From contig CAWKCC010000005.1 of the NCBI GenBank assembly GCA_963848045.1, forward strand, positions 146,555 to 210,554: 64,000 bases of DNA, read 5' to 3'. Of this stretch, positions 8,084-15,839 are shown one piece after another (within the stretch, counting starts at the first letter, position 1; each line of letters starts with the position of its first letter). The position numbers were made by a program, and so were the translations under genes. The notes under the pieces are model-generated. The model was given only the letters and a program-made list of their open reading frames with translations, was not told the DNA's origin and ran no database searches. This DNA comes from CAVUAT01 sp963848045. Its GTDB lineage: Bacteria > Actinomycetota > Thermoleophilia > Solirubrobacterales > 70-9.

Positions 8084-8210
8084 AGAACGACGCAAGTTGT
8101 TCTACGGAGAGACCGCAAGGTCAATCCACGGAGAAGCCGCAAGGCCTATCCAGGTGAAGCCGCAAGGCGGATCCAAGGCGAAGGGCCCGGGTGACCGGGC
8201 CCTTTGTTTT
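8084..8210 (+). ncRNA. Candidate small RNA 1: tandem GCAA-capped hairpins
   Basis: About 127 nt with no ATG and no plausible reading frame. Hairpin 1 is 8084-8103 (AGAACGAC/GCAA/GTTGTTCT, 8 bp with one G-U). Three further GCAA-capped hairpins follow: GACC/GGTC at 8111-8122, GCC/GGC at 8136-8145 and GCC/GGC at 8159-8168. Each is flanked by a GGA/TCC-type outer pairing (the last has GGT) with a purine-rich internal loop, forming a repeat of about 24 nt (GGA at 8106 and 8130, GGT at 8153, GGC at 8177). The unit ends in a strong terminator. Promoter, compact structure and terminator support an independent non-coding transcript. I do not recognise it as a known RNA family. Confidence 0.75.
8183..8210 (+). 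terminator. Intrinsic terminator of ncRNA unit 1
   Basis: GGGCCCGG-GTGA-CCGGGCCC forms an 8-bp GC stem closed by a GNRA loop, followed by TTTGTTTT. It is identical to the terminator at 8470-8497. Confidence 0.92.
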
Positions 8211-8321
8211 GCTCGGGCTTTGGAAGGCCCTTTGGGACGAAAGGGCGAGCGGCGGCGACCAGGCGCAGCCGAGCCGCCGGCTAGGCCGAGGCTGGCCGCC
8301 ACGGCGCCCGCCCGGCCACGT

Positions 8322-8386
8322 TTCCCGCAGATTGCGGCTTCGGCGCCGAAGGCTCCCTTGACAGCACCCTCACCGGGGCGTACTTT
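8322..8386 (+). promoter_or_regulatory. Inverted repeat plus promoter of ncRNA unit 2
   Basis: The TTCCCGCAGATTGCGG element (8322-8337) is followed after 20 bp by TTGACA (8358-8363), a 17-bp spacer and TACTTT (8381-8386). Geometry is identical to unit 1 while the intervening bases differ, so the shared parts appear to be under selection. Predicted start is near 8391. Confidence 0.78.
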
Positions 8387-8390
8387 GGTC

Positions 8391-8497
8391 CAAGGACGAC
8401 GCAAGTTGTCCTTTGGTTAGACCGCAAGGTCGATCCAACGGAGAAGCCGCAAGGCAGATCCAAGGCGAAGGGCCCGGGTGACCGGGCCCTTTGTTTT
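8391..8497 (+). ncRNA. Candidate small RNA 2, paralogue of RNA 1
   Basis: About 107 nt. Hairpin 1 (8392-8413) is stronger than in unit 1: AAGGACGAC/GCAA/GTTGTCCTT, 9 bp with one G-U. It is followed by GACC-GCAA-GGTC (8420-8431) and GCC-GCAA-GGC (8446-8455), so this copy has one 24-nt repeat fewer than unit 1. The last 43 nt, from GATCCAAGGCGAA through the terminator, are identical to unit 1. Base changes in hairpin 1 relative to unit 1 (GAAC/GTTC versus GGAC/GTCC) are compensatory, which supports a conserved RNA fold. The region between the units (8211-8321) shows no gene. Confidence 0.75.
8470..8497 (+). terminator. Intrinsic terminator of ncRNA unit 2
   Basis: The same 8-bp stem, GTGA loop and TTTGTTTT tail as unit 1. 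It ends 4 nt before the stop codon of the convergent hydrolase gene and may also stop that transcript. Confidence 0.92.
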
Positions 8498-8501
8498 GCC
8501 G

Positions 8502-9581
8502 CTACCCGCCCTGCTTGTCCTTGGCCTTCCTTCGCTTGGCGGCCTTGGCGGCGGCGGCCTTCTTGGCCTTCCTTGCCTTCTCTTGGGCCGCGGCCCGCTT
8601 CGCCGCCCGGGCCGCGCGCTTCTCCTCGGGAGTCGGCTTCGCGATCAGGGCCAGGATCAGGGGGGCCACCTGCTCGGGCACCTCGACGTTGGGGGAGTGG
8701 CCGGCTCCCTCGATCAGCTCGACCCGCCCGCCCGGGATGTCGCGATATGGCTCGCTCGCGGCCTCGGCGTCGTAGATCTGATCCTCGGCGCCGAAGATGA
8801 CGAGCACGGGTGCCCGGAGCGCCCCGAGGCGCTCGTCGAGGGGTCGCTCGCCCGAGTAGTCATTCTCGGCCTCGACCGCCTCGACATAGGCCGTGTATGT
8901 CATCTCGCGGAGGTCGTCCACCACCTGGTCGGGGTTCTCGAAGCCACTGGCGATGTTGAAGCCGGGGGCGAAGGCCTGCTGGTAGCGGTCGCGCACCAGC
9001 GAGGTCGGGGCGATGTCGGCCAGCCGCTGCAGGGCCGGGCCGATCAGGGGCTGGTAGCCGAGCCTGGCGCCCAGCGAGAGGTCCGCATAGCTGTCATCGG
9101 GAGCCTGGTCGATGTTGACGACCCTGGTGGCGAGCTCGGGGCTCTGCTCGGCGAGCGCCGTCGCGACCGTGGCGCCGAGAGAGTGACCGACCACGGTGGC
9201 GTCTCTGACCCCCAGCCGCGAGAGCGCTTCGGCGAGCGCGTTCGCCTGATCGGTGATCGCATAGCCGCTGCCGGGCTTCTCGGAGCCGCCATGTCCCAGC
9301 AGGTCGACGCTGATCACCCGGTTGCCTTCGCTCAGCAACGGCGCCAGATCCTGCCACCAGGCGATCGAGCACGTGTAGCAGTGGATGAGCACGATCGCGG
9401 CTCCCGACGGGTCGCCCTGCTCGAGCACCTGGACGGTGCCGCTGGAGGTCTCGATCAGCTCCGCCCCCTCGATATTGCGCTCGGCCTTCTTCGTCTGGTT
9501 GTTGACGGCGATCGCGTTGAGAACGAGCAGCACCACCGCCGCCGCGACGGCGGCCAGGAGTATCTTGAGCCAACGGCTCAC
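8502..9581 (-). CDS. Membrane-anchored alpha/beta hydrolase with basic C-terminal tail
   Basis: A 359-residue protein with an N-terminal membrane segment (about residues 5-25, WLKILLAAVAAAVVLLVL), an alpha/beta hydrolase domain and a long Ala/Lys/Arg tail after about residue 300. The triad is visible: Ser in GHSLG, Asp in FGAEDQIYD and His in GAGHSPNVE; the oxyanion region reads LIHCYTCSIAWWQ. The substrate is unknown. The signal-anchor places the catalytic domain and polycationic tail outside the membrane, similar to other exported proteins here. GTG 9581 overlaps the upstream HD gene as GTGA, so the two are translationally coupled. Confidence 0.85.
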   Translation of the reverse strand: MSRWLKILLAAVAAAVVLLVLNAIAVNNQTKKAERNIEGAELIETSSGTVQVLEQGDPSGAAIVLIHCYTCSIAWWQDLAPLLSEGNRVISVDLLGHGGSEKPGSGYAITDQANALAEALSRLGVRDATVVGHSLGATVATALAEQSPELATRVVNIDQAPDDSYADLSLGARLGYQPLIGPALQRLADIAPTSLVRDRYQQAFAPGFNIASGFENPDQVVDDLREMTYTAYVEAVEAENDYSGERPLDERLGALRAPVLVIFGAEDQIYDAEAASEPYRDIPGGRVELIEGAGHSPNVEVPEQVAPLILALIAKPTPEEKRAARAAKRAAAQEKARKAKKAAAAKAAKRRKAKDKQGG

Positions 9582-10153
9582 TGCTGACGCGGACCGAGGC
9601 CGAGCTCGCCGGCATTCTCGGCGAGCGCCTCGATGATCAGCGTCATGTGCTCGTCGCCCTCGACGCCGAGCTCCTCGATCCCTCGCTGTACCTGGTCGCG
9701 GTCCACGGCCGCGGCGAACGACGGCTGCTTCAGCTTCTTCTTGACCGACTTGGCCTTCATTCCCTCGATCCCGGTGGGGCGGACGAGCGCGCAGGCGGCG
9801 ACGAAGCCCGAGAGCTCATCGACCGCGTAGAGGGTCTTGGCCAGCCGCGTCTCGCGCGGCACCTCCAGGAAGTCGGCGTGCCCGGCGACGGCGTCGATCA
9901 CCTCCTGCGGGTAGCCCCGGCTCTCGAGTTCCTCGAGCGCGTAGCGGGGATGGCCCGTGTCGAGGTCCGGGTAGCGCTCGTAGTCGAGATCGTGGACGAG
10001 GGCGGTGACCGCATAGGTCTCCTCATCCTCACCCCACTTGCGGGCGTAGGCGCGCATGCAGGCCTCGACGCCCAACAGGTGCTTTCGAAGCGAGTCCGAC
10101 CGCACCCACTCGCAGACCAGCTCCCATGCATCGTCTCTTGAAACGTCAGCCAT
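9578..10153 (-). CDS. HD-domain protein
   Basis: A 191-residue cytoplasmic protein with the metal-dependent phosphohydrolase signature: LRKHLLGVEACMRAYARKW (first His), ALVHDLDYERYPDL (the HD pair) and VDAVAGHADFL. Family members hydrolyse phosphate esters or nucleotides; no substrate can be read from the sequence. The lysine-rich segment KAKSVKKKLKQ resembles that of the uncharacterised HDIG-type proteins common in actinobacteria. It is divergent from murA (start codons 25 nt apart) and shares the TA-rich element around 10164-10170. Confidence 0.78.
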   Translation of the reverse strand: MADVSRDDAWELVCEWVRSDSLRKHLLGVEACMRAYARKWGEDEETYAVTALVHDLDYERYPDLDTGHPRYALEELESRGYPQEVIDAVAGHADFLEVPRETRLAKTLYAVDELSGFVAACALVRPTGIEGMKAKSVKKKLKQPSFAAAVDRDQVQRGIEELGVEGDEHMTLIIEALAENAGELGLGPRQQ

Positions 10154-10177
10154 GTTCCGCGATTACCCTAGACGGCG

Positions 10178-11479
10178 ATGGAGACATTCGTAATCGAAGG
10201 AGGCGCCCCCCTTTCGGGGGAGATCGTCGCCGCGGGAAACAAGAACGCCGCGCTTCCGATCCTGGCCGCTTGCCTGCTCACAGACGAGGAGCTGCGCATC
10301 TCGAACGTGCCGCGCATCCGCGACGTGGAATCGATGCTGGAGCTGCTCAAGGGCCTCGGGGTCAAGGTCGAGTGGAGCGCCGATAACGAGTTAACCCTGC
10401 GGGCGGACGCGATCACCGGCAAGGAGCTCGAGGTGGAACCCGCCAGCCGTATCCGCGCCTCCTTCCTTGTGGCCGGGCCGCTGCTGGCGCGCTTCGGCTC
10501 GGCCAAGCTCCCGCCGCCGGGCGGCGACACGATCGGCCGCCGGCGTCTCGACGCGCACCTCGATGCCTTCCGTGACATGGGCGCCAAGGTCGGCGGCGAT
10601 GTCTGGATCCAGCTCGATGCCCCCTCCCACGGGCTCAAGGCGACGCGCATCTTCATGGACGAGCCCTCGGTGATGGGCACCGAGAACGCACTGCTTGCGG
10701 CGGCGCTGACGCCGGGCCCCACCACGATCGCCAACGCTGCCTCCGAGCCCCACGTCCAGGACCTCGCGCGGCTGCTGACGAGGATGGGGGCGGAGGTCGA
10801 CGGCATCGGATCCAACGTGCTCACGGTGCACGGCCGCGACAAGCTGGCCGGGGCGGAGCACGCCGTCTGCCCGGATCACATCGAGATCGCGAGCTTCATG
10901 GCCCTCGCCGCCGTCACAGGTGGCGAGCTGCGCATCCGCGACACCGTCCCCGAAGACCTCGAGGGAATCCGGCGCCAGTTTCGGCGGATCGGCCTGCAGT
11001 CCATGGTCGAGGGCGACGACGTGCTCGTACCGCCCGATCAGAACCTGACCATCCGTGATGACCAGGGGGACGCGATCCCGAAGATCGACGACGGCCCCTG
11101 GCCCGCCTTCCCGGCCGACCTGACCTCGATCGCGCTGGCTCTCGCGACCCAGGCGGCTGGCACGATCCTGATCTTCGAGAAGATGTTCGAGAACCGGCTG
11201 TTCTTCGTCGACAAACTGGTCGCGATGGGCGCTCGGATCACGCTGTGCGATCCCCACCGGGCGATCGTCAGCGGTCCGAGCCGGCTTCACGGTCAGCGAC
11301 TCGAGAGCCCCGACATCCGCGCCGGCATGGCCATGCTCATCGCGGCCCTCGCCGCCGACGGCACCTCGGAGATCGGCAACATCGTCCAGATCGACCGTGG
11401 CTACGAGCGCATCGACCTGCGCCTGCGTGAGCTGGGCGCCCGCATCGAGCGCGTCTCCTCAGAGCGCGTCCCGGCATAG
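10178..11479 (+). CDS. murA: UDP-N-acetylglucosamine 1-carboxyvinyltransferase, Asp117 form
   Basis: First committed enzyme of peptidoglycan synthesis; transfers enolpyruvate from PEP to UDP-GlcNAc. 433 residues, the full family length. The N-terminus carries GNKNAALPIL with the substrate-binding Lys22. The catalytic-loop residue, Cys115 in E. coli, is Asp117 here (PPPGGDTIGRRRLDAH). In Mycobacterium tuberculosis the same Asp makes MurA insensitive to fosfomycin, which alkylates the Cys. TACCCT at 10164-10169 is 8 nt before ATG with no Shine-Dalgarno sequence. The his operon follows after 171 nt. Confidence 0.95.
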   Translation: METFVIEGGAPLSGEIVAAGNKNAALPILAACLLTDEELRISNVPRIRDVESMLELLKGLGVKVEWSADNELTLRADAITGKELEVEPASRIRASFLVAGPLLARFGSAKLPPPGGDTIGRRRLDAHLDAFRDMGAKVGGDVWIQLDAPSHGLKATRIFMDEPSVMGTENALLAAALTPGPTTIANAASEPHVQDLARLLTRMGAEVDGIGSNVLTVHGRDKLAGAEHAVCPDHIEIASFMALAAVTGGELRIRDTVPEDLEGIRRQFRRIGLQSMVEGDDVLVPPDQNLTIRDDQGDAIPKIDDGPWPAFPADLTSIALALATQAAGTILIFEKMFENRLFFVDKLVAMGARITLCDPHRAIVSGPSRLHGQRLESPDIRAGMAMLIAALAADGTSEIGNIVQIDRGYERIDLRLRELGARIERVSSERVPA

Positions 11480-11650
11480 CGCGAGAGGTGGGTGCTCGGG
11501 GGCGCCGGGCGAGGCCTCAGCATCCCCCACGTGCGCGCGGCAACCGCGCGTCCCCGCGCGGCGAGGCCCGAGGAGATGGGGACTGATGGCGAAGCCGTCT
11601 CTGACCCCTCTCTTGCGGCAGCGCCCCGAACCCGCTCTAAGGTGCGCCTC

Positions 11651-12649
11651 GTGATCCACCCGATACCCCCAGGCACCCGAGACATTCTCCCTGACGAGAT
11701 GCGCGAGTTGCGCGAGCTGCAGACGACCCTGACCGAGGTCTTCGAGAGCCGCGGCTACGGGCAGGTGGCAACCCCGACCCTCGAGTACGACGAGGTGCTG
11801 CAGCGCGGCGAGGGGCGGGGCGGGGCGGGCGCCTACCGCTTCTTCGACGAGCGGGGCGAGCTGCTGGCTCTGCGATCCGACATGACGATCCCGATAGCGC
11901 GGCTCGTGACCAGCCGCTTCGCCGACGCGGAGTTGCCGCTGCGCTTCTCCTACGTCGGCAACGCCTATCGGGTCGTTCGCCCGCAACGCGCCCAGATGCG
12001 CCAGTTCATGCACGCGGGGGTCGAGCTGCTCGGCTCACCGGCACCCCAAGGCACCGCCGAGATGATCGAGGTGCTGAGCGCCTCGCTCGATGCCGTCGGC
12101 CTCAGCCGCGCCGTGATCGGGCTCGGCGACGCTGACCTCTACCGGCAGCTGCTCTCCGAGCTCAGGGTCGAGGGGCACCAGCGCGCCCGGATCCTCGATC
12201 GCCTCGCGGCGCACGACCTGGTCGGCCTCGAGATGGAGGTCGATCGCGTCGATGGCCTGCCCGCCGAGGGCCGCGAGACGCTGCTGCGCCTGCCGGGAAT
12301 GCGCGGCGACTCGGACGTGCTCGAGCGCGCGCGCAGCCTGGGCGGCGAGGCGGTCGAGCGCGCCACCCAGCGCCTTGAGGCGACCTACGAGGCGCTGGCC
12401 GAGCGCGGGGTCGCCGAACGAGTCCAGCTCGACCTCGGACTGCTGCGCGACCTCGGCTACTACACCGGTGCGATCCTTGAGATCTACGATCCCGCGCTCG
12501 GCCACATCCTCGGGGGTGGGGGCCGCTACGACGACCTGCTGGGCCGCTTCGGCCGCCCGATGCCGGCCGCCGGCTTCGGCCTCTACCTGGAGCGTGTGCA
12601 CCTGGCCCAGCTGGAGGAGGAGCGGATAGAGCGGGAGGCGAAGCGATGA
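11651..12649 (+). CDS. hisZ: ATP phosphoribosyltransferase regulatory subunit HisZ
   Basis: HisRS-like protein without aminoacylation activity that forms the hetero-octamer with short HisG. From GTG 11651 it has 332 residues: IPPGTRDILPDEMRELREL, the motif-2 region ALRSDMTIPIARL, and the C-terminal catalytic-like YYTGAILEIYDPALG and GGGGRYDDLLGRFG. The anticodon-binding domain of true HisRS is absent, consistent with HisZ. The open frame extends further upstream, but TAAGGT at 11638-11643 lies 7 nt before GTG and fits the leaderless pattern of the window; the same AAGG could instead act as a Shine-Dalgarno. It overlaps hisG as ATGA. The 171-nt murA-hisZ gap shows no other gene. Confidence 0.9.
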   Translation: MIHPIPPGTRDILPDEMRELRELQTTLTEVFESRGYGQVATPTLEYDEVLQRGEGRGGAGAYRFFDERGELLALRSDMTIPIARLVTSRFADAELPLRFSYVGNAYRVVRPQRAQMRQFMHAGVELLGSPAPQGTAEMIEVLSASLDAVGLSRAVIGLGDADLYRQLLSELRVEGHQRARILDRLAAHDLVGLEMEVDRVDGLPAEGRETLLRLPGMRGDSDVLERARSLGGEAVERATQRLEATYEALAERGVAERVQLDLGLLRDLGYYTGAILEIYDPALGHILGGGGRYDDLLGRFGRPMPAAGFGLYLERVHLAQLEEERIEREAKR

Positions 12650-13332
12650 GCCCGACGATCGAGGGCCCGATCCGCAGCGCCCGCCAGGAGGGGCCGCTGA
12701 AGCTCGCGATCCCGCGCGGCGCGCTGTTCGGTGAGACGCTCGACGCCCTCGACGGTATCGGCGTCGACACCTCCGAGCTGCGGGCCGACTCGCGCTCCCT
12801 GCTGTTCGCCGTCGATGGCAGCCTCACCCTGGTCACGATGCGCCCCTCCGACATCCCGACCTATGTCGAAGCCGGCGCAGCAGACCTCGGCATCACCGGC
12901 AAGGACGTGTTGATGGAGCAGAGCGACCGGGTCGTCTATGAGATCCTGGATCTCGGCTATGGCGCCTGCCGGATGGTCCTGGCGGCACGCGCCGGCGACC
13001 AGAGGCTCGGCGAGTCCGAGCGGCGCATGGGCGCGATGCGGATCGCGACCAAGTACCCGCGCATCGCCGAGCGCCACTTCGAGGAGACCGGGCACCAGGC
13101 CGAGATCATCGACGTCAAGGGCTCGGTCGAGCTGGCCCCGTTGGTGGGCCTCGCCGACGGAATCATCGACCTGGTCGCGAGCGGCCGGACGCTCGCCGAG
13201 AACGGCCTCGAGGTGCGCGAGGAGATCGCGCAATCCACGGCCCGCCTGGTGGCAAACCGCGTCTCGCACAAGCTGCGCGCCGGCGAGATCGACGACCTGG
13301 TCGAACGCCTGCGCCCCGGGGTGAGGGGATGA
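12646..13332 (+). CDS. hisG: ATP phosphoribosyltransferase, short form
   Basis: Catalyses the first step of histidine synthesis, condensing ATP with PRPP. The 228-residue length is that of the short HisG lacking the C-terminal regulatory domain, which requires HisZ; the two genes are adjacent and overlap by 4 nt. Key blocks: LKLAIPRGALFGETLDAL, ADLGITGKDVLMEQ and the PRPP-binding VDLVASGRTLAENGL (here IDLVASGRTLAENGL). It ends in a 4-nt overlap with hisD. Confidence 0.94.
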   Translation: MSPTIEGPIRSARQEGPLKLAIPRGALFGETLDALDGIGVDTSELRADSRSLLFAVDGSLTLVTMRPSDIPTYVEAGAADLGITGKDVLMEQSDRVVYEILDLGYGACRMVLAARAGDQRLGESERRMGAMRIATKYPRIAERHFEETGHQAEIIDVKGSVELAPLVGLADGIIDLVASGRTLAENGLEVREEIAQSTARLVANRVSHKLRAGEIDDLVERLRPGVRG

Positions 13333-14630
13333 GGTTCGCGAGCTTCGACTGGGACGGCAGCGACGCCCGCGCGCTCGCCACCGAGCTGCGCGCGCTGCAG
13401 CCGCCGCTCGGGGAGGTCGGCGAAGACGTCGCAGCGATTATCGAGGACGTGAGGCAGCGCGGCGACGTCGCGGTGATGGAGGCCGAGGAGACCTTCGGGG
13501 GCACGCGACCGAGCGACCTGCTGGTCGCGGCAGAGGCTCCGGCCGAGGCGCTCGCCGGCGCCGGAGAGCTGCGCCCCGCTCTCGAGTCCGCCGCGGAAGC
13601 GATCCGTGCCGTCGCCGTCGCCGAGGCGGCCGCCGAGGCGCCCACCAGCACCGAGGCGACCTTCGGGCAGCGGATCGAGATGCGCTCGGTGCCGGTCGAG
13701 GCGGCGGGGGCCTACGTCCCCGGCGGCAGCGCCGCCTATCCCTCCTCGGTGCTGATGTGCTGCATCGCCGCCCGCGCCGCGGGCGTCGAGAGGGTGGGGG
13801 TCGCCAGTCCGACCGGGCCCGACGGGGCGCCGGCTCCCTCAGTGCTCGCCGCCTGCGCGATCGCGGAGGCCGACCAGGTGTACGCGATGGGCGGCGCTCA
13901 GGCGATCGCGGCGCTCGCGCTCGGCACCGAGTCGGTCGACCCCGTGGATGTCGTGGTGGGGCCGGGGAACCGCTATGTGCAGGAGGCCAAGCGCCGCCTC
14001 TATGGCACCGTCGGGATCGAGGGGATCGCGGGGCCAAGCGAGCTGATGGTGATCGCCGATCAGGGCGCCGACCTGAGCGCCCTCGCGCTCGACATCTGCG
14101 CCCAGGGGGAGCACGGAGCCGACGGCCTGCTCGTCGCTGCGGCCGGCGAGCGGGTGGTGCTCGACGCGATCCGTGCGGAGATCGAGCGGCTCGAGGGCGA
14201 GGCCGGGCGCCGGGCGAGCGAGGCACCGCTGGCGCTGGTCCGGGTGCCGAGCCCGCGCGGGGCGGTGGAGCTTGCGGATGCTCTCGCACCCGAGCACCTG
14301 GAGCTGGCCGTGAGCGACGCCGAGTCGCTGGCCGCCGAGGTCCGCTACGCCGGTTGCGTCTTCGTCGGTGAGAGTGGCGCCACCGCCTTCGGCGACTACG
14401 CGGCGGGCTCAAACCACGTGCTCCCCACCGGCGGCGCCGGCCGCTTCAGCGGACCGCTGGGGCCGCGCGCCTTCCGGCGCCGGATCGCAACCGTGCGGGT
14501 GCCCGCCGAGGCCACCGGAAAGCTCGCGGCCGTCACGGATACCCTGGCTCGGGCAGAAGGGTTCCCGATCCACGGCGAGTCGGCCCTGGCCCGCAGCGCC
14601 ACCCCGGCCAGGAGAGAGAGCGATGGGTAG
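13329..14630 (+). CDS. hisD: Histidinol dehydrogenase
   Basis: Zinc-dependent, NAD-linked four-electron oxidation of histidinol to histidine, the last step of the pathway. 433 residues, normal for the family. Blocks: AYVPGGSAAYPSSVLM, YAMGGAQAIAALALGT, VVGPGNRYVQEAKR, GPSELMVIAD, CAQGEHGADG (zinc region) and LAPEHLELAV. ATG 13329 overlaps the hisG stop, and its last 8 nt overlap hisB. Cytoplasmic. Confidence 0.95.
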   Translation: MRFASFDWDGSDARALATELRALQPPLGEVGEDVAAIIEDVRQRGDVAVMEAEETFGGTRPSDLLVAAEAPAEALAGAGELRPALESAAEAIRAVAVAEAAAEAPTSTEATFGQRIEMRSVPVEAAGAYVPGGSAAYPSSVLMCCIAARAAGVERVGVASPTGPDGAPAPSVLAACAIAEADQVYAMGGAQAIAALALGTESVDPVDVVVGPGNRYVQEAKRRLYGTVGIEGIAGPSELMVIADQGADLSALALDICAQGEHGADGLLVAAAGERVVLDAIRAEIERLEGEAGRRASEAPLALVRVPSPRGAVELADALAPEHLELAVSDAESLAAEVRYAGCVFVGESGATAFGDYAAGSNHVLPTGGAGRFSGPLGPRAFRRRIATVRVPAEATGKLAAVTDTLARAEGFPIHGESALARSATPARRESDG

Positions 14631-15213
14631 AGAAGCGGAGATCTCGAGAGAGACCAAGGAGACCCGGATCTCCCTGAAGCTCTCCCTGGACGGAGGCGAT
14701 GCCGCCATCTCGACCGGGGTCGGCTTCCTCGATCACATGCTCGAGCTGCTCGCCCGCCACGGGCGCCTCGGCATGAAGCTCGAGGCGAGCGGCGATCTCG
14801 AGACGGGAGCGCACCACACGACCGAGGACGTCGGCATCGTGATCGGCCAGGCGATCGACGAGGCGCTGGGCGATCGCGCCGGGATCAGCCGCTACGGCTT
14901 CGCGACGATCCCCATGGACGAGGCGCTCGCCGAGTGCGCGATCGACATCTCGGGCCGGCCGCTGACCGTCTACGTGGCCGATCTGCCCGAGGTCAGCATC
15001 GCCGGCTTCGACGCCGAGCTGGCCGAGGAGTTCTTCCGGGCTGTCGCCAACAGCGCCAGGATCACCCTGCACGTGCGGGTCCGAGACGGCTCGAACGCGC
15101 ACCACATGATCGAGGCTGCATTCAAGGCATTCGCCCGCGCGCTGCGCGAGGCCGTCTCGATCGACCCCGACGAGACCGGCGTTCCATCGACCAAGGGGAC
15201 GCTGACCCGGTGA
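14623..15213 (+). CDS. hisB: Imidazoleglycerol-phosphate dehydratase
   Basis: Manganese-dependent dehydratase of histidine synthesis, monofunctional form of 196 residues without the phosphatase domain of enteric HisB. Metal-binding blocks GFLDHMLELLARHG, HHTTEDVGIVIG and AHHMIEAAFKAFARAL are intact. ATG 14623 has GGAGAGAGAG just upstream and lies 8 nt inside the end of hisD. The frame is open upstream but that extension is the hisD shadow. The stop overlaps the hisH GTG. Confidence 0.95.
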   Translation: MGREAEISRETKETRISLKLSLDGGDAAISTGVGFLDHMLELLARHGRLGMKLEASGDLETGAHHTTEDVGIVIGQAIDEALGDRAGISRYGFATIPMDEALAECAIDISGRPLTVYVADLPEVSIAGFDAELAEEFFRAVANSARITLHVRVRDGSNAHHMIEAAFKAFARALREAVSIDPDETGVPSTKGTLTR

Positions 15214-15839
15214 GCGGGGCGAGCTCCCCGATCGCGATCCTCGATTACGGCATGGGCAACCTGCGCTCGGTCGAGAAAGCGCTCGAGCATGTCGGCGCCG
15301 AGGCCGTTCGCACGGCCGACGCCGAGGTCGCCGGGCGCGCCGCGGGCCTGATCCTGCCCGGCGTCGGCGCCTTCCCGAAGGCCATGGCGAGGGTCACCGA
15401 GCTCGGCTTCGACCAGCTCGTCGCCCGGCGGGCCGGCGAGGGGGCACCGGTGCTGGGCCTCTGCCTGGGCATGCAGCTGCTGTTCGAGAGCTCCGATGAG
15501 CTCGAGGGCGCCGCCGGCCTCGGCCTCATGGAGGGGCCGGTGGGCCCGATCTCGGCCAACGGCTACAAGGTGCCTCATATCGGCTGGTCGCCGGTGCGCT
15601 GGGAGCACTCCTCCGAGCTGACGGCGGGGCTCGGGCCCGAGCCGCCCTTCTACTTCGTGCACTCGTTCATCCCCCGGCCCGAGAGCCCCGATGACGTGCT
15701 CGGCACGGCCGCCTACGGTGAGCGCTTCGCCTGCGCGGTCGAGCGGCCACCGCTCTACGGGGTGCAGTTCCACCCCGAGAAATCGAGCGGGGCCGGACTG
15801 CGGCTGCTTGAGAACTTCGCCCGCATCTGCGCGAGTTGA
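15210..15839 (+). CDS. hisH: Imidazole glycerol phosphate synthase, glutaminase subunit
   Basis: Class-I glutamine amidotransferase that supplies ammonia to HisF. 209 residues from GTG 15210. Nucleophile elbow GLCLGMQLLFE, oxyanion region PGVGAFPKAM, catalytic His and Glu in GVQFHPEKS. Begins with the typical IAILDYGMGNLRSVEKAL. Overlaps hisB (GTGA) and hisA (TTGA). Its partner hisF is not in this operon but 3.3 kb downstream. Confidence 0.95.
   Translation: MSGASSPIAILDYGMGNLRSVEKALEHVGAEAVRTADAEVAGRAAGLILPGVGAFPKAMARVTELGFDQLVARRAGEGAPVLGLCLGMQLLFESSDELEGAAGLGLMEGPVGPISANGYKVPHIGWSPVRWEHSSELTAGLGPEPPFYFVHSFIPRPESPDDVLGTAAYGERFACAVERPPLYGVQFHPEKSSGAGLRLLENFARICAS

Noticed and set aside
8106..8182. 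CsrB/RsmZ-like protein-titrating RNA based on repeated GGA motifs
   Set aside because: The GGA triplets are predicted in outer stems rather than hairpin loops, the loops are GCAA, and CsrA is not expected in this group.
8049..8420. 123-codon frame across ncRNA unit 1
   Set aside because: No ribosome binding site; translation would run through hairpins and a strong terminator, and the frame is not kept in unit 2.
11480..11650. Attenuator or T-box in front of hisZ
   Set aside because: No run of His codons, no T-box motif and no terminator hairpin; a TAAGGT -10 adjacent to the start codon is a simpler explanation.
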